Assembly: GCA_015487895.1 (NCBI GenBank)
Contig: WFOW01000224.1
Coordinates: 1 to 20,336, forward strand
Origin: Gammaproteobacteria bacterium
GTDB taxonomy: Bacteria > Pseudomonadota > Gammaproteobacteria > S144-34
Direction of reading: 5' to 3'
Length of the DNA stretch: 20,336 nucleotides
The first letter of the stretch is position 1. Every line of letters starts with the position of its first letter. The position numbers and the translations under genes are program-made. The notes under the pieces are model-generated. The model saw only the letters and a program-made list of their open reading frames with translations, was not told the DNA's origin and did no database searches. This document shows, in pieces, positions 1 to 7,823 of this stretch.

Positions 1-1410
1 CCATTCGTGGCGGACGCCCAGTTCCAGGAGCCGCTCGGATACCCGGGCGAGCTGGTGGACAACTGGCAGGAGGCCGCCATCAACAAGATGGGCGAGCTCC
101 TCGGCAAGTACCGCTCGCTGCGGGTCTTCCTCGACATCTGCGTCAAGTGCGGCGCATGCACCGACAAGTGCCACTACTACCTGGGCACGACCGACGGCAA
201 CAACATGCCGGTCGCGCGCCAGGATCTCATGCGCCGCGTCTACCGCCGCTACTTCACCCTCGCGGGCAAGTACTTCCCGAAGCTGGTCGGCGCCGTGGAC
301 CTCACCAAGGAGGTCCTCGACCAGTGGTACAGCTACTACCACCAGTGCTCGCAGTGCCGGCGCTGCTCGGTCTTCTGCCCCTACGGCATCGACACGGCCG
401 AGATCTCCATGGCCGCGCGCGAGATCCTCGACTCCGTCGGCGTCGGCCAGAAGTACTGCAACGAGATCATCGGCAAGGTCATCAAGATCGGCAACAACCT
501 CGGCCTGCCGCAGCCGGCGCTCGCCGACACGCTCGAGGGCCTCGAGGAGGAGGTCAAGATGGACACGGGCGTCGACGTGCGCTTCCCCCTCGATGAGAAA
601 GGGGCCGAGGTGCTGCTGGTGACGCCCTCGGCCGACTTCTTCGCCGAGCCCCACGTCGACGGCCTCATCGGCTACGCCAAGGTCTTCCACCAGGCCGGCA
701 TCTCGTGGACGCTGAGCTCCTACGCCTCCGAGGCGGCCAACTTCGGCATGTTCATCGGCTCCTACGAGAACATGCGCCGGCTCGCCCTGCGGATCCGGGA
801 GGCGGCGCTCGACCTCGGCGTCAAGCGCATCGTCTTCGGCGAGTGCGGCCATGCCTGGCGCGTGGCCTACGCCTTTCTCAACACCCTCGCCGGCCCCTTC
901 GACTTCCTCGATCCCAAGTACCCGGTGCCGCAGCACATCTGCGAGGTCACCTACGACCTCATCAAGCGCGGCGCCCTCAAGCTCGACCCTTCGGCCAACG
1001 ACCACCGGCGCGTGACCTTCCACGACTCGTGCAACGTCGCGCGCGCCACGCGCATGGGCGACTTCCCGGGCGGGCAGTTCGTCATCCCGCGCGAGATCCT
1101 GCGCAGCGTGTGCAACCACTTCTACGACATGCCGCCCGAGGCCGCCTACGATGCCACCTTCTGCTGCGGGGGCGGCGGCGGCCTGCTCACCGACGACCTC
1201 ATCGAGCTGCGCGTCAAGGGCGCGCTGCCGCGCATGCAGGCGCTCAAGCACGTGGTCGAGGAGTACGGCGTCACCCACCTGGTGGCGATCTGCGCCATCT
1301 GCAAGAGCCAGTTCACCAAGGTGATGCCCTACTACGGCTTCGAGATGGATCAGATCCTCAGCCTCCACCAGCTCGTCGGCGACGCGCTGGTGTTCGAGGC
1401 GCAGGCCTGA
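1..1410 (+). CDS. dsrK: DsrK, HdrD-like catalytic subunit of DsrMKJOP (5' end cut by window)
   Basis: Cytoplasmic iron-sulfur subunit of the DsrMKJOP membrane complex, related to the HdrD/HdrB heterodisulfide reductase subunits; it is thought to act on the DsrC trisulfide/disulfide and pass electrons to the cytochrome b subunit DsrM. Two ferredoxin-type CX2CX2CX3C motifs lie at nt 139-171 and 345-378. The HdrD-like catalytic cluster signature follows: a Cys at nt 1030, a CCGGGGG motif at nt 1162-1182, and CX2C at nt 1291-1302, with spacings of 43 and 41 residues. The frame is open to the left edge. A GTG at nt 7 is possible, but the family usually has a longer N-terminus, so the gene probably begins upstream, after dsrM. 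It is followed 35 bp later by dsrL. The assignment rests on the motifs plus the perfect dsr gene order. Confidence 0.95.
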   Translation, partial: PFVADAQFQEPLGYPGELVDNWQEAAINKMGELLGKYRSLRVFLDICVKCGACTDKCHYYLGTTDGNNMPVARQDLMRRVYRRYFTLAGKYFPKLVGAVDLTKEVLDQWYSYYHQCSQCRRCSVFCPYGIDTAEISMAAREILDSVGVGQKYCNEIIGKVIKIGNNLGLPQPALADTLEGLEEEVKMDTGVDVRFPLDEKGAEVLLVTPSADFFAEPHVDGLIGYAKVFHQAGISWTLSSYASEAANFGMFIGSYENMRRLALRIREAALDLGVKRIVFGECGHAWRVAYAFLNTLAGPFDFLDPKYPVPQHICEVTYDLIKRGALKLDPSANDHRRVTFHDSCNVARATRMGDFPGGQFVIPREILRSVCNHFYDMPPEAAYDATFCCGGGGGLLTDDLIELRVKGALPRMQALKHVVEEYGVTHLVAICAICKSQFTKVMPYYGFEMDQILSLHQLVGDALVFEAQA

Positions 1411-1432
1411 GACACGCACAGAATCCAGCCAC

Positions 1433-1437
1433 GGGAG
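1433..1437 (+). promoter_or_regulatory. Ribosome binding site of dsrL
   Basis: GGGAG lies 8 nt before ATG 1446. It fixes the dsrL start, although the frame stays open far upstream (to nt 705) through dsrK. Confidence 0.7.
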
Positions 1438-1445
1438 AACGGCCA

Positions 1446-3389
1446 ATGGCGACGTCAAGCGAAGAGATGCAGGAGAAGAAGCTCACCTTCCGCCGCTTCA
1501 AGGACGGCGACAACCGGTGGCGCTCCTGGTCGGAGGCCATCTTTCAGGCCGGCTGGTCGCACAAGTGCCCGACCTACGTGCACCGCACCCCGCCCTGCCA
1601 GGGGAGCTGCCCCTCGGGCGAGGACATCCGCGGCTGGCTCGACATCGTGCGCGGCATCGAGAAGCCGCCGAAGGACGTGAGCTGGCAGGAGTACGCCTTC
1701 CGCCGCGCCACCGACGCCAACCCGTTCCCCGCGGTGATGGGCCGCGTCTGCCCCGCCCCCTGCGAGGAGGGCTGCAACCGCAACGCGGTCGAGGACCACG
1801 TCGGCATCAACGCCGTTGAGCAGTTCATCGGCGACACCGCGCTCAAGAACAACTTCACCTTCGACAAGCCGGGCCCCGACACCGGCAAGAAGGTCGCGGT
1901 CATCGGCGGCGGCCCCGCCGGGCTCTCGGCCGCCTACCAGCTTCGCCGCCGCGGCCATGCCGTCACCATCTTCGAGGCGCTGGCCGAGCTGGGCGGCATG
2001 ATGCGCTACGGGGTGCCGAACTTCCGCATCCCGCGCGACGTCCTCGACGGCGAGATCAAGCGCATCCTCGACATGGGCGTGGAGGTGCGGACCAACACGC
2101 GCGTGGGCGTCGACGTGCCCATGGAGGAGATCGAGAAGGAGTACGACGCCATCCTGTGGGCCATCGGCTGCCAGAAGGGCCGCGACCTGCCCGTGCCCGG
2201 CTGGGAGGGCACCCCCAACTGCGTCAGCGCGCTCGACTTCCTGCGCGCCTACAACGAGGGCCGGCTCAAGAACGTGCCCAGGAAGGTCGTGGTGGTCGGC
2301 GGCGGCGACACCTCGATCGACGTCTGCTCGGTCTCGCGACGCCTCGGGGTGCTGCCCGGCAGCACCGAGCTGCCCGAGCGCGTGATCCGCGACCACAGCC
2401 TGTCGCAGGACGCCTACGGCACCGAGCCCTGCGACGTGGTCCTCACCTCCGTCTTCCCGCGGGACAAGATGACGGCCCAGCCGCACGAGGTCGAGGAGGC
2501 CATCCACGAGGGCGTGGTCCTCAAGGACGGCGTGATGCCGCTCGAGATCCTGCGCGACGAGAACGGCCGCGCACGCGGCATCCGCATGGCCCAGTGCAAG
2601 GTCGAGGGCAACATGAACCTGGTGCCGGTGCCCGGCACCGAGTTCGAGCTCGAGGCCGACCTCATCGTCGCGGCCATCGGCCAGCAGGGCGACCTGCGGG
2701 GTGTCGAGGAGCTCGACAACGGCCGCACCTTCATCGAGGCCGACCGCACCTACCGCGTCCCGGGCCGCCGCAAGCATTTCGTCGCCGGCGACATCGTGCG
2801 CCCGCACCTGCTGACCACGGCCATCGGCCAGGCCTGGGTGGCGGTCGAGGGCATCGACCGCTTCCTCAAGGGCGAGGAGCCCGCCAAGCGCCCGAAGGTC
2901 GACAAGCACCACTTCAACCTGCTCGACAAGCTGCGCGAGGCCGGGCTAGAGCCCGAGCCCTACAATCACGAGCAGGTCCGTGGCACCTCCTCGGCGCGCT
3001 TCGCGGTCCACAACTACGAGGACCGCTCCAAGCAGGAGATCATCACCACGGACAAGATGTTCCTGGGGCACTTCACCTACACGCCCCGCATCAAGCGCAA
3101 GGAGCACGTGGTCGACGCCAAGGACGTCATCGGCCACTTCGAGGAGCGCCGCGAGGGCCTCACCGAGGAGCAGGCGCAGGCCGAGGCCAACCGCTGCATG
3201 AGCTGCGGGCTGTGCTTCGAGTGCGACAACTGCGTGGTGTTCTGCCCCCAGGACGCCGTGCATCGCGTGCCGAAGAGCGAGCGCACCACCGGGCGCTACG
3301 TGTTCACGGAGTACTCGCGCTGCATCGGCTGCCACATCTGCTCCGATGTCTGCCCCACGGGCTACATCGACATGGCCCTGGGCGAGTGA
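1446..3389 (+). CDS. dsrL: DsrL, NAD(P)H:acceptor iron-sulfur flavoprotein oxidoreductase
   Basis: Cytoplasmic GltD-like flavoprotein (647 aa) that couples DsrAB to the NAD(P) pool; in purple sulfur bacteria it is essential for sulfite reductase working oxidatively. Seen in order: an N-terminal cysteine-rich domain (CPAPCEEGC and neighbouring Cys, residues ~40-112); an FAD-binding GGGPAGLSAAYQ motif near residue 152; an NAD(P)-binding GGGDTSIDV motif near 283; a second FAD contact region ending in GDIVRPHLLTTAIGQ; then the C-terminal extension typical of DsrL with two [4Fe-4S] motifs starting at C584 (CMSCGLCFECDNC, CP) and C626 (CIGCHICSDVCP). The C-terminal ferredoxin part separates it from ordinary glutamate synthase small subunits. 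The start is set by GGGAG 8 nt upstream of ATG 1446. It lies between dsrK and dsrJ, as in Allochromatium. Confidence 0.95.
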   Translation: MATSSEEMQEKKLTFRRFKDGDNRWRSWSEAIFQAGWSHKCPTYVHRTPPCQGSCPSGEDIRGWLDIVRGIEKPPKDVSWQEYAFRRATDANPFPAVMGRVCPAPCEEGCNRNAVEDHVGINAVEQFIGDTALKNNFTFDKPGPDTGKKVAVIGGGPAGLSAAYQLRRRGHAVTIFEALAELGGMMRYGVPNFRIPRDVLDGEIKRILDMGVEVRTNTRVGVDVPMEEIEKEYDAILWAIGCQKGRDLPVPGWEGTPNCVSALDFLRAYNEGRLKNVPRKVVVVGGGDTSIDVCSVSRRLGVLPGSTELPERVIRDHSLSQDAYGTEPCDVVLTSVFPRDKMTAQPHEVEEAIHEGVVLKDGVMPLEILRDENGRARGIRMAQCKVEGNMNLVPVPGTEFELEADLIVAAIGQQGDLRGVEELDNGRTFIEADRTYRVPGRRKHFVAGDIVRPHLLTTAIGQAWVAVEGIDRFLKGEEPAKRPKVDKHHFNLLDKLREAGLEPEPYNHEQVRGTSSARFAVHNYEDRSKQEIITTDKMFLGHFTYTPRIKRKEHVVDAKDVIGHFEERREGLTEEQAQAEANRCMSCGLCFECDNCVVFCPQDAVHRVPKSERTTGRYVFTEYSRCIGCHICSDVCPTGYIDMALGE

Positions 3390-3420
3390 GGCGCGGGCCG
3401 GGCACGGGGAGACTGAGCCG

Positions 3421-3909
3421 ATGCGAGGGGTGATGGCCAAGACGGGGCGCGTCCTTGCCCTCCTCGCCCTCGTGGCGCTGGGCGCGATGGCACGGCCGGT
3501 GGCGGCCGAGGTGCCGAAACCGAAGCTGCCGCCCGCCAAGGGCGAGAAGTGCGTGGAGCCGACCGAGGTGATGCGCCGCAAGCACATGGACTATCTCCTG
3601 CACCAGCGTGACGACACGCTGCGGCGCGGCATCCGCGGCGGCAAGTACAGCCTGCGCGAATGCCTGGAGTGCCACGTGACGGCGCAGGCCGGGCAGCCGC
3701 TCCCCACCTACGGCAGCCCCGATCACTTCTGCAGCGCCTGCCACCAGTACGCGGCGGTGCAGATCGACTGCTTCAGCTGCCACCGTGACCGTCCCGAGCA
3801 GCCTGCGGCGGGGCAGGCCCGCGCCCCGGCTTCCGGGGACGGCCTCACGGGCCCGGCGATCCCGGTCCGCACGCTCAAGGTTCTCGGTCCTGCGGAGGAG
3901 AAGCGATGA
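3421..3909 (+). CDS. dsrJ: DsrJ, periplasmic triheme cytochrome c of DsrMKJOP
   Basis: Periplasmic electron-transfer subunit of DsrMKJOP (162 aa). Residues ~8-29 form a hydrophobic signal/anchor segment ending in an AxA-like site. Three CXXCH haem-binding motifs are seen: CLECH 81-85, CSACH 104-108 and CFSCH 117-121. The conserved DsrJ block before the first haem (KCVEPTEVMRRKHMDYL, then HQRD) is present, including C44; an equivalent cysteine is the unusual distal haem ligand in characterised DsrJ. ATG 3421 was chosen because GGGGAG (3406-3411) lies 9 nt upstream; ATG 3433 in the same frame has no well-spaced site. The last four bases (ATGA) overlap the dsrO start, suggesting translational coupling. 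The C-terminal ~40 residues are Pro/Ala/Gly-rich and without motif. Confidence 0.95.
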   Translation: MRGVMAKTGRVLALLALVALGAMARPVAAEVPKPKLPPAKGEKCVEPTEVMRRKHMDYLLHQRDDTLRRGIRGGKYSLRECLECHVTAQAGQPLPTYGSPDHFCSACHQYAAVQIDCFSCHRDRPEQPAAGQARAPASGDGLTGPAIPVRTLKVLGPAEEKR

Positions 3910-4643
3910 GCGGCACCGACGCCTCCCGCCGGCGCTTCCTCGCGGGCACGGCCGCCGCAGCGGCGGGCCTCGCCGTGGCGCCCGGCGTCCTTCTCATGCC
4001 GCTGGCGCAGGCACGACGCGCCGGCGAGCCCGCCAGCAGCGACGTGCGCTGGGGCCTGCTCGTCGACACCACGCGCTGCAGCGACGGCTGCGACGCGTGC
4101 GTGCGCGCCTGCAAGGAGGAGAATGGCTGGGAGGGGGTCGGCCGGCCGAAGACCGACGCGCAGTGGATCCGCAAGGTCAAGGTGCGCGACCCGCGCACCG
4201 GCCACACGCAGTCGCTGCCGCTCATGTGCCAGCACTGCAAGCACCCGCCCTGCGTGGACGTCTGCCCCACCGGCGCCTCGATGAAGCGCGCCGACGGCAT
4301 CGTGCTCGTCGACAAGCACATCTGCATCGGCTGCCGCTACTGCATGATGGCCTGCCCCTACAGTGCGCGCTCCTTCGTGCACGAGGACGTGCGCGACCAG
4401 CGCGAGCACGCCCCGCGCGGCAAGGGGACGGTCGAAAGCTGCACGCTGTGCGTGCACCGCGTGGATGCCGGGCGCGTGCCCGCCTGCGTGGAGGCCTGCG
4501 CGGCCGAGGGCGGCGGGGCCTTGGTGTTCGGCGACCTCAAGGACCCCTCGAGCGAGATCTCCCGCCGCCTCGCCGCCCATGGCGCCGAGGAGATCCGCGC
4601 CGATCTCGGCCTCGACACGGGCGTGCGCTACTACGGGATCTGA
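3906..4643 (+). CDS. dsrO: DsrO, Tat-exported ferredoxin-like subunit of DsrMKJOP
   Basis: Periplasmic iron-sulfur subunit (245 aa) linking DsrJ to the membrane protein DsrP. The N-terminus has a twin-arginine signal (SRRRFLAG at residues ~8-15, a hydrophobic Ala-rich stretch, then AQA), so it is probably exported folded with its clusters. Four cysteine groups of the NrfC/DmsB type follow: one from C58 (CX3CX2CX3C), CQHCKHPPCVDVCP, CIGCRYCMMACP, and CTLC with VPACVEAC, consistent with several [4Fe-4S] clusters. ATG 3906 overlaps the dsrJ stop in ATGA. dsrP starts 15 nt after the stop, and the two products are expected to form a pair. Confidence 0.95.
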   Translation: MSGTDASRRRFLAGTAAAAAGLAVAPGVLLMPLAQARRAGEPASSDVRWGLLVDTTRCSDGCDACVRACKEENGWEGVGRPKTDAQWIRKVKVRDPRTGHTQSLPLMCQHCKHPPCVDVCPTGASMKRADGIVLVDKHICIGCRYCMMACPYSARSFVHEDVRDQREHAPRGKGTVESCTLCVHRVDAGRVPACVEACAAEGGGALVFGDLKDPSSEISRRLAAHGAEEIRADLGLDTGVRYYGI

Positions 4644-4658
4644 CGGAGGCTGGAGCGC

Positions 4659-5954
4659 ATGAAGCCGCATGTGCATTTCCGCGAGATCGAGGGCCGCAGC
4701 CCCGGGTACTACGCCCTCCTCGGCCTGCTCGGGCTGCTCGTGGGAGCGGGCCTGGTCTCGGCCCTCTACATGGAGATCGAGGGTCACTGGGTCACCGGGA
4801 TGAACAACCGCATCGTCTGGGGCACGCCCCACGTGTTCGCGGTCTTCCTTATCGTGGCGGCCTCCGGCGCGCTCAACGTGGCCTCGATCGCCTCCGTCTT
4901 CGGCCGCCTGCAGTACAAGCCCCTGGCGCCCCTGTCGGGGCTGCTGGCCATCGCGCTGCTCGTCGGCGGGCTGGCGGTGCTGGTGCTCGACCTCGGGCGG
5001 CCGGACCGGCTGATCGTCGCCATGACCCACTACAACTTCAAGTCGATCTTCGCCTGGAACATCTTCCTGTACACGGGCTTCATGGCGATCGTGGCGGCCT
5101 ACCTCTGGACCATGATGGACCGCATGGGGCGGCCCTACAGCAAGCCGGTCGGCCTGCTCGCCTTCGTGTGGCGCCTGATCCTCACCACCGGCACGGGCTC
5201 CATCTTCGGCTGGCTGGTGGCGCGCCAGGCCTACGACGCGGCGATCATGGCGCCCATGTTCATCGTCTTCTCCTTCGCCTACGGGCTGGCGATCTTCCTG
5301 CTGGTGCTGCTCGCGGCCTATGGCTGGACCGGGCGTCCCCTCGGCGAGGGGCTCCTGCGGCGTCTGAAGAACCTGCTCGGCATCTTCGTGGCCGCCTCTC
5401 TCTATTTCGTCACCGTCTACCACCTGACCAACCTGTATGCCGCCGAGCACACGGGCGTGGAGCGCTTCATTCTGCTCGAGGGCGGCATCTACACGGCCCT
5501 GTTCTGGCTCGGGCAGGTGGTGGCAGGCTATCTGCTCCCCATGGCCATCGTCTTCTCGCCGCTCGGGCGCAGCCGCGGCTGGATCGCCACCGCTGCTGGG
5601 CTGGTGGTGCTCGGGGGGTTGGCCCAGATGTACGTGACGATCATCGGCGGGCAGGCCTATCCCCTGATCCTGTTCCCGGGCAAGGAGGTCTCTAGCAGCT
5701 TCTTCGACGGTGTCGTCGCCGACTACGCGCCCTCGCTGCCGGAGGTGCTGCTGGGCGTGGGCGGGATCGCGATCGCCCTGCTCGCCGTCGCGGTCGCCGT
5801 GCGGGTGCTGCGCTTCCTGCCCGAGGATCTGCGCGACGAGCTCGTCGAGGCCCAGGCGGCGGCCGGCGGCGGGGATGGCTCCGGCACGGCCGGCGGCGAG
5901 CGCTCCGGCGGCGCGGCGCCGGAGGCCGCGGCCGCGCCCGGCTCCGCCGGCTGA
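4659..5954 (+). CDS. dsrP: DsrP, NrfD-family integral membrane quinone-interacting subunit
   Basis: Inner-membrane subunit of DsrMKJOP (431 aa), NrfD/PsrC family, thought to exchange electrons between the quinone pool and DsrO. About ten hydrophobic segments are visible, from residues ~20-40 (YYALLGLLGLLVGAG) to ~360-385 (GVGGIAIALLAVAVAV), with the charged pairs between helices expected of the family (LDLGRPDR after the third helix). GGAGG (4645-4649) lies 9 nt before the ATG. From about residue 389 the protein carries a tail rich in Gly, Ala, Glu and Ser that looks disordered and lies outside the membrane domain. A GC-rich inverted repeat separates it from dsrN. Confidence 0.94.
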   Translation: MKPHVHFREIEGRSPGYYALLGLLGLLVGAGLVSALYMEIEGHWVTGMNNRIVWGTPHVFAVFLIVAASGALNVASIASVFGRLQYKPLAPLSGLLAIALLVGGLAVLVLDLGRPDRLIVAMTHYNFKSIFAWNIFLYTGFMAIVAAYLWTMMDRMGRPYSKPVGLLAFVWRLILTTGTGSIFGWLVARQAYDAAIMAPMFIVFSFAYGLAIFLLVLLAAYGWTGRPLGEGLLRRLKNLLGIFVAASLYFVTVYHLTNLYAAEHTGVERFILLEGGIYTALFWLGQVVAGYLLPMAIVFSPLGRSRGWIATAAGLVVLGGLAQMYVTIIGGQAYPLILFPGKEVSSSFFDGVVADYAPSLPEVLLGVGGIAIALLAVAVAVRVLRFLPEDLRDELVEAQAAAGGGDGSGTAGGERSGGAAPEAAAAPGSAG

Positions 5955-5966
5955 GCCCCACGGTCC

Positions 5967-5992
5967 GGGCCGCGGGCGCACGCGGCCCGCGG
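5967..5992 (+). repeat. GC-rich inverted repeat between dsrP and dsrN
   Basis: Two mutually exclusive 8-bp perfect stems can form: GGGCCGCG (5967-5974) with CGCGGCCC (5981-5988), or CCGCGGGC (5970-5977) with GCCCGCGG (5985-5992). No T-run follows, so it is not a standard intrinsic terminator. The dsrN ribosome binding site GGGAGG (5995-6000) begins 2 nt after it, so it may affect mRNA stability or dsrN translation (inference). Confidence 0.5.
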
Positions 5993-6004
5993 CCGGGAGG
6001 CCCC

Positions 6005-7450
6005 ATGGCGCATCTGCTCGTCTCTGCGGCCCACAAGTCCTCCGGCAAGACCACGGTCTCGATCGGCCTCTGCGCGGCGCTGCGCGCACGGGGCCTTGTC
6101 GTGCAGCCCTTCAAGAAAGGGCCGGACTACATCGATCCCATGTGGCTGGCGCTGGCCGCCGGGCGCTCCTGCCACAACCTCGACTTCCACACCCAGGGGC
6201 GCGAGGAGATCGTCGCGCTCGCGGCCGCCCGCAGCGCCGACGCCGATCTCGCCCTGATCGAGGGCAACAAGGGGCTCTACGACGGCCTCGATCTCGAGGG
6301 CAGCAACAGCAACGCCGCCCTCGCCCGCCTGCTGCATGCCCCCGTGGTGCTGGTGCTGGACGCGCGCGGGATGACGCGGGGCATCGCCCCCCTCATCCTC
6401 GGCTACCAGGCCTTCGAGCCCGAGGTGGACATCGCGGGCGTCATCCTCAACCGCCTCGGCGGCAGCCGTCACGAGGCCAAGCTGCGCGCCGTCATCGAGC
6501 ACTACACGGACGTGCCCGTGCTCGGCGCGGTGCACCAGTCGCCGGCGCTGGAGATCGTCGAGCGCCACCTGGGGCTGGTGCCGAGCAGCGAGCACGGCGC
6601 CGCCGCCGAGCGTATCCGCGCCGCGGGCGAGGCCGTCGCCGCGCAGGTGGACCTCGACGCCCTGCTCGAGGTGGCACGCCGTGCCCCGCCGCTGCAGAGC
6701 CCACCTCCTGTCGAGCCGTCGGCCCGCCCGTTGGACCTCACGGTGGCCGTGCTGCGCGACTCCGCCTTCGGCTTTTACTACCAGGGCGACCTCGAGGCGC
6801 TCGAGCGCGCCGGTGCGCGTCTGGCCTTCGTAGACAGCCTGCGCGACCGGCGCCTGCCCGAGCGAGCGGACGCGCTCCTGATCGGGGGCGGCTTCCCCGA
6901 GACGCACATGGCGGCGCTGGAGGCCAACCGCGAGCTGCGCGGCGCCATCCGCGAGGCGCTCGCGGGCGGCCTGCCCGCCTACGCCGAGTGCGGGGGCTTG
7001 ATGTACCTGTGCCGTGGCATCCGCTGGCGGGGCGAGCGGCGCGAGATGGTGGGCCTCATCCCCGCCGAGGCCGTGATGTGCGACCGGCCCCAGGGGCGCG
7101 GCTACGTGCGTCTCGCCGAGACGGGCGAGCACCCCTGGCCCGGGGCGGCCGCCGGCGAGATCGCCGCCCACGAGTTCCACTACTCCCGTCTCGAAGGCCT
7201 GCCGGCCGAGGGCCTCCGCTACGCCTACGAGGTCCGCCGCGGCCAAGGGATAGACGGCCGGCGTGACGGTCTCGTCCTCGGCAACACCCTAGCCTGCTAC
7301 AGCCATCTGCGCGACGTCGCGGCCCACCGCTGGACGTCGCGCTTCCTGGACTTCGTGCGCGCGGTGCGCGCCCGCCGCGGGCGGCCCGCGTCCGCACACA
7401 ACGAACCCGCAGAGGCGGCCCCCGCGGCCGCGAGGAGCCTGAAGCCATGA
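6005..7450 (+). CDS. dsrN: DsrN, siroheme amidase (CobB/CbiA-like, glutamine-dependent)
   Basis: Cytoplasmic glutamine amidotransferase (481 aa) that amidates siroheme to the siro(haem)amide cofactor of DsrAB; homologous to cobyrinic acid a,c-diamide synthase. N-terminal dethiobiotin-synthetase-like ATPase domain: P-loop AAHKSSGKTT (residues ~9-18), KKGPDYIDP and EGNKGLYDG. C-terminal class I glutaminase domain: nucleophile C329 in YAECGGLMYL and H392 in HEFHYSRLEG. Length fits the family. No cobalamin biosynthesis genes are nearby; the position between dsrP and dsrR identifies it as DsrN rather than CobB. GGGAGG ends 4 nt before the ATG, and the 3' end overlaps dsrR in ATGA. The last ~30 residues are Ala/Pro-rich. 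Confidence 0.93.
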   Translation: MAHLLVSAAHKSSGKTTVSIGLCAALRARGLVVQPFKKGPDYIDPMWLALAAGRSCHNLDFHTQGREEIVALAAARSADADLALIEGNKGLYDGLDLEGSNSNAALARLLHAPVVLVLDARGMTRGIAPLILGYQAFEPEVDIAGVILNRLGGSRHEAKLRAVIEHYTDVPVLGAVHQSPALEIVERHLGLVPSSEHGAAAERIRAAGEAVAAQVDLDALLEVARRAPPLQSPPPVEPSARPLDLTVAVLRDSAFGFYYQGDLEALERAGARLAFVDSLRDRRLPERADALLIGGGFPETHMAALEANRELRGAIREALAGGLPAYAECGGLMYLCRGIRWRGERREMVGLIPAEAVMCDRPQGRGYVRLAETGEHPWPGAAAGEIAAHEFHYSRLEGLPAEGLRYAYEVRRGQGIDGRRDGLVLGNTLACYSHLRDVAAHRWTSRFLDFVRAVRARRGRPASAHNEPAEAAPAAARSLKP

Positions 7451-7764
7451 TCACCATCACCCCCGCTGCAGCCCGGCAGATCCGCGAATCGGCCCGCCAG
7501 ACCCAGTCGGAAGGCATGGCGCTGCGCCTAGCCGCCAAGCGCATGCCCGACGGCACCATCCACTATGGGATGGGCTTCGACGACATCGGCCGCCACGATG
7601 ACCTGCGCTTCGAGTGCGAAGGCATCGAGGTCGTGATCGCGCCCGTAAGCCTAGAGCTGCTGAGCGGCACCACGATCGACTACGTGGAGCTCGAGCCGGG
7701 CAAGTTCGAGTTCATCTTCCTCAACCCCAACGACCCCAACTACTCGCCGCCCACCGAGGAATGA
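7447..7764 (+). CDS. dsrR: DsrR, IscA/A-type-carrier-like protein without cluster cysteines
   Basis: Small cytoplasmic protein (105 aa) with the A-type carrier fold. The start (ITITPAAARQIRES), the central GxGFDD-like block and the C-terminal GKFEFIFLNPN region follow IscA. The three Fe-S-binding cysteines of IscA are absent; the only Cys is C57 in FECEG. This matches DsrR of Allochromatium vinosum, where the protein is needed for normal dsr expression but does not carry a cluster. Its start overlaps the dsrN stop (ATGA). It is the last recognisable dsr gene here. No strong terminator lies in the 59 bp before the next gene. Confidence 0.9.
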   Translation: MITITPAAARQIRESARQTQSEGMALRLAAKRMPDGTIHYGMGFDDIGRHDDLRFECEGIEVVIAPVSLELLSGTTIDYVELEPGKFEFIFLNPNDPNYSPPTEE

Positions 7765-7790
7765 TGGCAACTCCCTAAGGGAAAAAGGGC

Positions 7791-7823
7791 TTTCCGCGCA
7801 CGGGCCTGTGCTATCCTAGCCCC
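7791..7823 (+). promoter_or_regulatory. Candidate extended -10 promoter with dyad for the sensor kinase
   Basis: TG (7809-7810) plus TATCCT (7812-7817) forms an extended -10 element, with a weak TTTCCG (7791-7796) as -35, 15 bp upstream. The start of transcription would fall at or next to the GTG at 7824. A 14-bp imperfect dyad, GCACGGGCCTGTGC (7798-7811, 6 of 7 base pairs matched), lies between the two boxes, where a repressor or activator could bind. Prediction by eye only. Confidence 0.4.

Noticed and set aside
1455..2912. Minus-strand 485-codon frame inside dsrL.
   Set aside because: Ala/Val/Leu/Asp-rich reverse image of dsrL with no motif.
3723..6089. Long minus-strand frame across dsrJ, dsrO and dsrP.
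   Set aside because: No domain, no ribosome site, low-complexity sequence; shadow of the real dsr genes.
7765..7800. Possible terminator after dsrR (TCCC-TAA-GGGA and GGAAA...TTTCC pairings).
   Set aside because: Stems are only 4-5 bp and no T-run follows.
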